Shown here: positions 1 to 6,900 of the stretch, piece after piece
Numbering within the stretch: position 1 is the first letter of the stretch
Layout of the letters: every line of letters starts with the position of its first letter
NCBI GenBank assembly: GCA_040772005.1
Contig: JAXGYZ010000017.1
Coordinates: 1-24,329 of the forward strand
From: MWBF01 sp040772005
Lineage (GTDB): Bacteria; Chloroflexota; Anaerolineae; CG2-30-64-16
Length of the DNA: 24,329 bases
Direction of reading: 5' to 3'
Translations under genes and position numbers: made by a program
The notes under the pieces: generated by a model
Told to the model about the DNA's origin: nothing
Database searches by the model: none
What the model saw: only the letters and a program-made list of their open reading frames with translations

Positions 1-7
1 TGCCACG

Positions 8-113
8 GGAGACACCAGAAACCCGTTCCTTTGCCAGGCAGTTTGTGCTCTGCTATACTTATTGGGCTGCGTGTTTGACCATCGTACCCGCGCCGCAACC
101 TCTTGGTGTCTCC
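8..113. repeat. 10-bp inverted repeat flanking the two-component promoter
   Basis: GGAGACACCA at 8-17 and its exact reverse complement TGGTGTCTCC at 104-113 bracket the predicted promoter at 31-59. Their centres are about 96 bp apart. That arrangement would suit a pair of regulator half-sites or a DNA loop, but no binding protein can be assigned and a 10-bp match can arise by chance. The rest of the leader up to the response-regulator start shows no clear hairpin or RNA motif. Confidence 0.3.
31..59 (+). promoter_or_regulatory. sigma70-type promoter of the two-component operon
   Basis: A TTGCCA -35 element (31-36) is followed after exactly 17 bp by a TATACT -10 element (54-59). A TG at 51-52 forms an extended -10. 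Each hexamer matches consensus at five of six positions. Transcription would begin near 66 and leave an untranslated leader of about 170 nt before the response-regulator gene. It is the only well-formed promoter seen upstream of the first three genes. Confidence 0.65.
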
Positions 114-238
114 ACTTGAACAAATCTTATATTTGCGGGTGAGCTCCATGGTGGCCCGCCTCCCCATGGACCCCGTTCGCTTAATCGTCACCGGCGCGTG
201 GGCTGCATGTCGGCCTGCCAACTCACAGGAGGTGACCC

Positions 239-958
239 GTGATGGAAAAGAACCCCCGGGTCTTGTTGGTGGATGATGAGGAAGCGATCACATCCAAACT
301 GGCTCCGTTCCTCGAACGGGCCGGATTTGCCGTGGATGTGGCCGGTGATGGTGAAGTCGCGCTGCTGCGCGCGGCAAGTGTTGCCCCCGATCTTCTGGTT
401 CTCGATGTATTGATGCCCCGGCTGGACGGGCGGGAGGTCTGCCGGCGGCTGCGCGCTGGCGGTAATTGGGTTCCCATCATCATGCTCACGCAGGTAGGCG
501 AGGCCACGGAACGGGCGATGGCGTTGGAAGAGGGGGCCGACGATTACCTGAACAAGCCCTTCGATCCCCAGGAACTGGTTGCGCGCATGCGTGCCGTGCT
601 GCGGCGCGCCCGACCCGGCGCGCCGCCCCTGGCTGCCACGCAGCGGCTCGCCTTCCCCCCGTTTCTCCTCGATCGGGCTGCCCGCAAGGTGACGTGCGCG
701 GGACAGGAAATCACGCTGACGCCGCGCGCGGTGGCTTTACTCGACTACCTGATGACCCACCCCGGCGAGCTGTTGAGCCGCGAAAGGTTGCTGGATGCGG
801 TTTGGGGTTGGGATTACCCGGTGGGCACGCGGGTCGTGGATATGCGCATCGCCGAGCTGCGAAAGCAGTTGCACGATGATGCCTGTGCCCCGTGCTACAT
901 CGAGACGGTCCCCGGGCAGGGTTACTTATTTGTCGGACAGGTGGAGACGGCCCGATGA
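239..958 (+). CDS. OmpR/PhoB-family response regulator
   Basis: Cytoplasmic transcription regulator, phosphorylated by the histidine kinase encoded next to it. Residues 1-122 form a receiver domain: acidic pocket D12-D13, phospho-acceptor D56 in the LVLDVLMP strand, T84 and K106 (NKPF). Residues 135-234 form a winged-helix DNA-binding domain with the typical ending ETVPGQGYLF. At 239 residues it has the normal family length. The frame opens with GTG at 239, followed directly by ATG at 242. The Shine-Dalgarno AGGAGG at 227-232 lies 9 nt before the ATG and 6 nt before the GTG, so either start is possible; ATG 242 gives 238 residues. The stop overlaps the kinase start (ATGA), which indicates translational coupling. 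The regulon is not evident from sequence. The adjacent surface-protein genes are the obvious candidates, by inference only. Confidence 0.93.
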   Translation: MMEKNPRVLLVDDEEAITSKLAPFLERAGFAVDVAGDGEVALLRAASVAPDLLVLDVLMPRLDGREVCRRLRAGGNWVPIIMLTQVGEATERAMALEEGADDYLNKPFDPQELVARMRAVLRRARPGAPPLAATQRLAFPPFLLDRAARKVTCAGQEITLTPRAVALLDYLMTHPGELLSRERLLDAVWGWDYPVGTRVVDMRIAELRKQLHDDACAPCYIETVPGQGYLFVGQVETAR

Positions 959-1878
959 GGCGTTGGCTGGGCTGGCTAACGGCACTGCTTCCTGCAGTCG
1001 CGGGCTTCGGTTTGGCCTTGCTGCTCCAAAGCGGGAGTTGGGGATACGATCCGGTCTTGCGGTCCGAGGTGGACCTGGGTAACGCCTTTCTGTTCTTGGG
1101 GTTGCTGATCTCACTGGTGGCCGTCAGTTTGTTGGTAGTCTGGGAAGTTGCCCAGCGCGAGCTGCGGCGCGCGGTGGAGGAAGAACGCACTGGAGCCGCA
1201 GAGGCGCATCGCCGGTTCGTACAACGGTTGGACCATGAGCTGAAGAATCCACTGACGGCCATCAGGATCGGGCTGGCGGATTTGCGTTCCGCGCCGCTGA
1301 AGCCCGCGCAGGTCGAAATGGTCGATGGCGTGGTCGCGCAGGTGGAGCGGCTGGGCCGGTTGGCGGCCGATCTGCGCAAGCTGGCCGATCTGGAAGCCCG
1401 GCCGCTGGAACGCGCCATGATCGAGATCGGCCCAATGTTGGAGGAAATCGTGGAGCTGGCCCAGACGCTGCCTGCCTCGGACGAGCGCCGCATCACGCTG
1501 AACGTGCCCCGAGCGCCGTGGCCCCTGCCGTCGGTGCCCGGCGATCGGGATTTGATCTTCCTGGCCGTCTACAATCTGCTGGACAACGCGCTCAAGTTTA
1601 CCCGCCCCGGCGACACCATTGAGATGCGGGCGTCGGAGGATGGCGCGGCGGTAGTCGTGGAGGTCGCTGACACTGGATTGGGCGTGCCGGAAGACGAGCT
1701 GCCCCATATCTTCGAGGAGCTCTATCGTGGACAGGAGGCCCGCGGGATCGGGGGCAGTGGATTGGGGCTTGCGTTAGTTAAGGCGGTGGTCGAGCGGCAT
1801 GGGGGCACGGTTGCGATACGCAGCCGGAGTGGATGCGGGAGTGTGTTTGCGCTGCGGCTTCCAACAGGCCCATCGTAA
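955..1878 (+). CDS. membrane-bound sensor histidine kinase
   Basis: Autophosphorylating sensor kinase, partner of the preceding response regulator. I chose ATG 955, which shares ATGA with the upstream stop; the frame stays open further 5' but inside the regulator gene. The resulting protein has 307 residues. Two predicted membrane helices at about 5-25 and 44-63 enclose a short loop of about 20 residues, too small for a classical extracellular sensor domain, and no HAMP domain is evident. The HisKA helix carries phospho-acceptor H94 (RLDHELKNPLTA). The ATPase domain has the N box NLLDNALKF (207-215), the G1 region DTGLGVPEDE (from 239) and the G2 glycine loop GGSGLGLALV (266-275). With so little extracellular sequence, the signal may reach it through the membrane or through another protein such as the downstream propeller lipoprotein (inference). 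Confidence 0.92.
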   Translation: MRRWLGWLTALLPAVAGFGLALLLQSGSWGYDPVLRSEVDLGNAFLFLGLLISLVAVSLLVVWEVAQRELRRAVEEERTGAAEAHRRFVQRLDHELKNPLTAIRIGLADLRSAPLKPAQVEMVDGVVAQVERLGRLAADLRKLADLEARPLERAMIEIGPMLEEIVELAQTLPASDERRITLNVPRAPWPLPSVPGDRDLIFLAVYNLLDNALKFTRPGDTIEMRASEDGAAVVVEVADTGLGVPEDELPHIFEELYRGQEARGIGGSGLGLALVKAVVERHGGTVAIRSRSGCGSVFALRLPTGPS

Positions 1879-1930
1879 GTCAGGCCTCGCGTCACGAGCG
1901 GATTTTCGCCAGGATCGTCAAGGGGGCCCA

Positions 1931-3706
1931 ATGGAGCGCAGAGTGCACGGGATTTTGCTCATGTTGCTGGTCGGCTTGCTGTTGGCCGGTTGTGGCGGCA
2001 CATTGCGGATGCAGGTGGTGAACCTGCGCGACGCGACGCCCACGATGGCACGGCGGGCCCGCTCCACCGTGCTGGTCATGGACCCGGGGAGCGTCATCGT
2101 GGTCACTCGGCCGACACGGTCAGCGGTTGCCGTGGCGATGCCGGGGTCGGTCCCCACGATCTCGCGCACCCTGTTTGCTGCAGCATCGGTGTCTATCGCA
2201 AGTGCTACTTCCACCCCTTCCGCCGCGCCTGCCAGCAGTGTGTCCACTCCCGTCCCATCTGATCCTCCCGCAGCACCGGTTGTCACGCCGCTATCGCCGG
2301 TCAGCCCGATGGCGAGCGTCGCGACTACCGGAGTCATCATCACGACGCCAACACCTGCGCTGCCGGGGAGTCTACCATTTGGCGCAAGTCATGCTCTCAC
2401 AGAAACCGCCACGCCAACCGAGACACCTGGCCCGACGCCGAGCGCCACAGCTACGGCCGCGGCGAGCGTCTCGCCCACAACGACACCCACCCCTTCGCCG
2501 TCCGCCACGCGCACCCCGAGTGTGACCCCGACGGCCAGCGTCAGGCCGACCTCGACGCCGAGCCGGACGCCCACGAGGACACCCACCCCGACGGCGACCC
2601 CTGCGTCGACAGCTACACCCACACCCAGTGCCACACAGCCTGGACGGTTCGTTACCATCACGCGTGGTCCCGACCTCCGGGTGCCGCGCATGTGGCACAC
2701 GGCGACGCGTCTGGCTGATGGCCGGGTCCTGTTGGTCGGCGGCAGCCGGGCCGTGAATGATTTCCTCGCTGATGCGGACATCTTCGACCCCACCACCGGT
2801 CGAACCCTCCAGGTTGCGTCGCTGCACAGGCCGCGCCACGCCCACAGCGCAACGCTGCTGCCGGATGGCCGCGTGCTGGTGATCGGCGGCTATGCCCTCC
2901 CGTGGCAGTGGCTTGAGGATGCCGAGGTCTACGACCCTGCCACAGATACATGGACGGTGATTCCGCCGCAGTCCTCGCATGGCGTCAATCACACCGCCAC
3001 GGTGCTGGCGGATGGTCGTGTCCTGGCGGTGGGGGGCAACACCGGCAGCGGTCGTTTCACCGATCAGGTCGAGATCTTTGATCCACCAACCAACTCCTGG
3101 AGCCAAGTACGGTCGCTGCCCGATGTCCGCGCGACCCATACTGCGCAACTGCTGGCGGACGGCCAGGTGCTGGTAGCCGGCGGCCAGACCAACCAGTATG
3201 GCGTTGTGGGCGATGCCCTCCTTTACGACCCGCAGGCGAACGCCTGGGCTGTCACCGGGCCGATGGTCGCGCCGCGCCTGTGGGCCGAGTCGGTAAGGCT
3301 CCAGGACGGCCGTGTGCTGGTGGCCGGCGGCATGACGCTGGACGATATGCCGTTGAACAAGCTCTCCCCCAGCGTGGAGATTTACGACCCCGCATCGCAT
3401 ACCTGGACCGCAGCAGCGTCCATGCGGCAGCCGCGCTATTCGCATTTCCTTGTGCTGCTCTCCGACGGTCAGGTGTTAGTCCTGGCCGGCGCGCGTGACT
3501 GGGATTGCTGCTGGATCGATGGCTCGTTTGTTCCGGAGATCGAATGCTACGATCCCGCGGCAGACCGGTGGCTTCTGGCCGGCCAACTCCCGCAGCCCAG
3601 GGCGCAGGCCGCGGCTGCGCGCCTCGTAGATGGCCGCATCTGGCTGACCGGCGGCCGGTGGTCGTACACGGAACACGGAAGCGACTCCTGGTTCATCGCT
3701 CACTGA
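1931..3706 (+). CDS. exported lipoprotein with Thr/Pro-rich stalk and kelch beta-propeller
   Basis: 591-residue surface lipoprotein. ATG 1931 is chosen because it gives a clean lipoprotein signal: a basic N-terminus, a hydrophobic core and the lipobox LLAGC with lipidated C21. A purine run at 1920-1926 is a weak ribosome site. After a low-complexity Ala/Ser/Val stretch, residues about 158-236 are almost wholly Thr, Pro, Ser and Ala, a stalk typical of Chloroflexota surface proteins. From about 245 to the end come six kelch-type blades, each with a GRVLVxGG strand and an ExYDPxTxxW strand. Kelch propellers usually bind proteins or glycans. Galactose-oxidase-type enzymes share the fold, but I see no copper-site signature. 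The gene lies 52 bp after the kinase, so it is probably the third gene of that operon and could act as its sensor accessory or its target. Confidence 0.85.
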   Translation: MERRVHGILLMLLVGLLLAGCGGTLRMQVVNLRDATPTMARRARSTVLVMDPGSVIVVTRPTRSAVAVAMPGSVPTISRTLFAAASVSIASATSTPSAAPASSVSTPVPSDPPAAPVVTPLSPVSPMASVATTGVIITTPTPALPGSLPFGASHALTETATPTETPGPTPSATATAAASVSPTTTPTPSPSATRTPSVTPTASVRPTSTPSRTPTRTPTPTATPASTATPTPSATQPGRFVTITRGPDLRVPRMWHTATRLADGRVLLVGGSRAVNDFLADADIFDPTTGRTLQVASLHRPRHAHSATLLPDGRVLVIGGYALPWQWLEDAEVYDPATDTWTVIPPQSSHGVNHTATVLADGRVLAVGGNTGSGRFTDQVEIFDPPTNSWSQVRSLPDVRATHTAQLLADGQVLVAGGQTNQYGVVGDALLYDPQANAWAVTGPMVAPRLWAESVRLQDGRVLVAGGMTLDDMPLNKLSPSVEIYDPASHTWTAAASMRQPRYSHFLVLLSDGQVLVLAGARDWDCCWIDGSFVPEIECYDPAADRWLLAGQLPQPRAQAAAARLVDGRIWLTGGRWSYTEHGSDSWFIAH

Positions 3707-3792
3707 TTTCCCGCGCGCCCTGCAACCGATCCTCCATCTTCTCTTCTGCCGTCACATCGCGCGCAGCGGGTGATGGCCGCCATGTTTCGAAA

Positions 3793-3822
3793 CTGTTACA
3801 CGCTGTTGCGAGATTGTGACAG
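3793..3822. repeat. imperfect inverted repeat in the 209-bp gap before the giant gene
   Basis: CTGTTACA (3793-3800) and TGTGACAG (3815-3822) are reverse complements with one mismatch, separated by 14 bp. The repeat lies about 95 bp before the next start codon and upstream of a possible extended -10. It could be an operator for a dimeric regulator or a weak hairpin. No T-tract follows, so it is unlikely to be an intrinsic terminator. Confidence 0.3.
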
Positions 3823-3849
3823 GGCCGCGATACGGCTGAAATAGTGAAC

Positions 3850-3858
3850 TGCTACACT
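3850..3858 (+). promoter_or_regulatory. possible extended -10 promoter of the giant exported protein
   Basis: TGCTACACT carries the TGn extension and a TAnAnT-like -10 hexamer, as in the promoter at the window start. No recognisable -35 lies 16-18 bp upstream. Its position, about 58 bp before the start codon in an otherwise empty 209-bp gap, is plausible. The call is weak, and transcription could instead continue from the upstream operon. Confidence 0.3.
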
Positions 3859-3915
3859 AGCGATGAGCGTGGCACATGGGTGTCAGGCAGTTGAGAATGC
3901 ACCACGGAGGAAGCT

Positions 3916-6900
3916 ATGAAACCCCGAGCTTTTGTACAGTGTATGGCCGTCGTCCTGATGACCTTGCTGATTGCCGTCGGCGGTCTGACTACGGCGCACG
4001 ACGCAATGGCCCAGACCGGCGCGCCCGACGAGGCGGCCTCGACGAGCGTTCTGATACCTCCCGGGTCGCCGCCGGTCCAGGTGACGACCGACCCTGCGAA
4101 CGATGAGCGGCCTGCCCTGGTGCAGACGGCCGACGGCAACCTGTTGACCGTGTTCGCACGTTATGGTGGTCTGTGGTCGCGCAGCAGCATGGACGGCGGT
4201 GCGACCTGGACGGATGAGAGGCAGATCACGGGCTGTTGTGTCTACAACTACAGTCTGGCCCGCGTCGGTGTGACCTTGTGGCTGGCCTATGACGTCGAGA
4301 AACTCATCGAGATTCCAGATCCGTCGGGAGGCATCGAGCTTCTGATCAAGAACGAAATCTGGTATCGCACCAGTTCCGATGGTGGCGTCACCTGGTCGGC
4401 CGAAAGCAAGTTCGCGACCGACGCAACTGATTCAGACCGCGAGTCCAATCCAACCGTGTACACCGCAACCGATGGCAAGTTGTGGGTCGTGTGGCAATCC
4501 CGTCGCACTGGTAATCTGGACCTCTGGTACAAGACCAGCCCGGACGGCGGCGTTACCTGGTCTGCCGATGCCCGGCTCACTACGAGCGGTGAGGAAGACC
4601 ATTCACCGACCATGACACAGGCCCCCGATGGCCGCATGGTGGTAGTGTGGAGCCGATGGGATACGCTCTGGCAGCGCACCAGCACCGACGGCATCACCTG
4701 GTCGTCCGAAAGACAGATCGTGACGCGGGGTCATACTTCCAGCCTGGCCGCGGCCGGTGGGAATCTGTGGCTGGCGTATGAGCTGGAGGGCGATGTATGG
4801 TACCGCACCAGCGCGAATCAAGGTCTCAACTGGTCCGCGGCGACCCAATTCACGCGCTTCGTAGCCGGCGACGGCGCGCCAGCGTTAGGGGTGTTGACAG
4901 ACGGCACGTTGCGTCTCGTCTGGCACTCTTTTCGTAGCAGCAACTGGGACATCTGGTTCGGCAGCGAGGACCCAAATCCGCCTCCCTACGTCGAATGGAT
5001 CGCGCACCGGCCGCAAGGTAACCCGGACAGCGATGATGTCATCACGTTTTCTGCCTTCGCTTTGGACGAGACCGGCGTGGCGAACGTCAGCCTGCTCTGG
5101 ACGCTGGACGGCGTCGCGCAGCCGGACCTGCCGATGTTCGACGATGGCATGCACGGCGATACGGTGGCTGGCGATGGCGAATGGAGCATCCAGCACGAGC
5201 CGCTGCCCGCCCTCAGCCAGGTAACATACAGCGCCTGTGCCACGGATACGGATGGCAACCGCTACTGCCATCCGGGCTGGGGTTCCTTCACGGTGCTACC
5301 GCCGCACATCAAGACCGCCGACATCCTGTTCGTGCCGGACGCCGGCGGCTATGATACCGAGGGCTTCCGATCCTATTACACTGATGCCCTGGATGCCCAG
5401 GGCTATAAATACGATATCTGGGATACGGGATTGCGCTCCGTGCCAGGCGGCGCGATCTTGGACCAGTATGCAGAGGGCATAGTCATCTGGAGCGTGCCGA
5501 GCGACGGCTATGTGACTTGGGATAGTACTGCGCGCGCCGCATTGCAAGCTTATCTGAACAATGGAGGCAAACTGCTCATCACCGGGCAGAACATCGCCCG
5601 TTATCTTTCCGGGTACGATGGCACCGACTTTCTCCATGATTATCTGCACGCGACCTACCGGCAAGATGATTCCGGGCTGTACGACCTGGTTGGCACGTCC
5701 GGCGATCCCATCGGCCATGGGCTGTCCTTCAACATCTCGGGCGGTGACGGCGCGAACAACCAGTATTCAAAGGACGTGATTAGCCCGGTTTCCCCAGCTC
5801 AGGTCATCTTCACGTATCAGCCGAGCGGCACTGGGATGCTGGCTGAACCACTGAGGCCTGCCGAGATGCCGCCACCCAGTCTTCAGGACACTAATCGCTC
5901 AGCAGTCTCGCCTGACAGGTCTGCGTTGCCTGCAACCAGCGAGCCGACTGCTGTGCCGGCAACACCTCTTCCACCTACGGTCACACCAGCGCCGCCCCCG
6001 CAAGCGAATGCGGCAGTACGCGTCGATACCGGTACCTACCGGGTGGTCTACCTCGCATTTGGCTTCGAGGGCATCAACAGCGCAGCCTATCGTGCCGCGA
6101 CGATGGAGCGCGCAGTGGCCTGGCTTGCAGGCAGGCCAGCGCGGCCTGCACAATTGATGCCTGAGTACGCCCAAACAGTCCAGACGGGTGACATCGGTTT
6201 CTCCTGGATCAGCGTGCTCGGTGCGCAGAACTACCGCATCCAAATCGATACCGTGGCGACCTTCGACTCCCCAAGGCTCATTGATAAGATGGTGGTCGGC
6301 ACGAGCTATACCCACAGCTTCACAACTCTTGGCATGCACTACTGGCGCGTGCGGGCTGAGGATCCCGAGGGGGCCTGGACCTATCACTGGCCGTTCTCCG
6401 TTGCGGCAGGCGTGACACAGGTGACGACGGATCTAGCAGATGATACGACGCCCGCGCTGGTGGAGACGGCCGCTGGCAACCTGCTGAGCGTGTTCGTGCG
6501 CAAAGGGCAGTTGTGGTCACGTGCGAGCACGGATGGCGGCGCGACGTGGGAGGCTGAAAAGCAAATCGCCGCCGGCTGCTGCAGCTACAATCCCAGCCTG
6601 GCGCGCGCAACAGACGGAACCTTGTGGCTGGCGTATGACCGGGATGGCGATATCTGGTACCGGACGAGTGCCAATGGCGGCAACTCCTGGCTGGCGGAGA
6701 AACCACTCACCACTCACGGTGCCGGCGACTATGATCCAGTGGTCTTCCAGGCAGCCGATGGCAAGCTATGGGTCGTGTGGCAATCCAGTCGTGCTGAATA
6801 CTACTCCATCTGGTATAAGACCAGCGCGAACAACGGCGTCACCTGGTCAGCCGATACCAAGCTCAGCTCCGACTACGAGAACTATGCGCCTGCCGCCGCA

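Noticed and set aside
116..133. TTGAAC followed by TTATAT in the leader as a second promoter
   Set aside because: The spacing between hexamers is only 6 bp, far too short.
148..276. Possible 42-codon leader peptide (ATG 148, GGTGAG upstream) overlapping the response-regulator start
   Set aside because: The ribosome site is weak, the peptide has no leader-type features such as a run of regulatory codons, and no paired attenuator hairpins were found.
2372..3445. Long open frame antisense to the kelch lipoprotein (357 codons)
   Set aside because: It mirrors a high-GC coding strand, is rich in Arg, Gly and His, and has no recognisable motif; the sense frame has a signal peptide and kelch blades.
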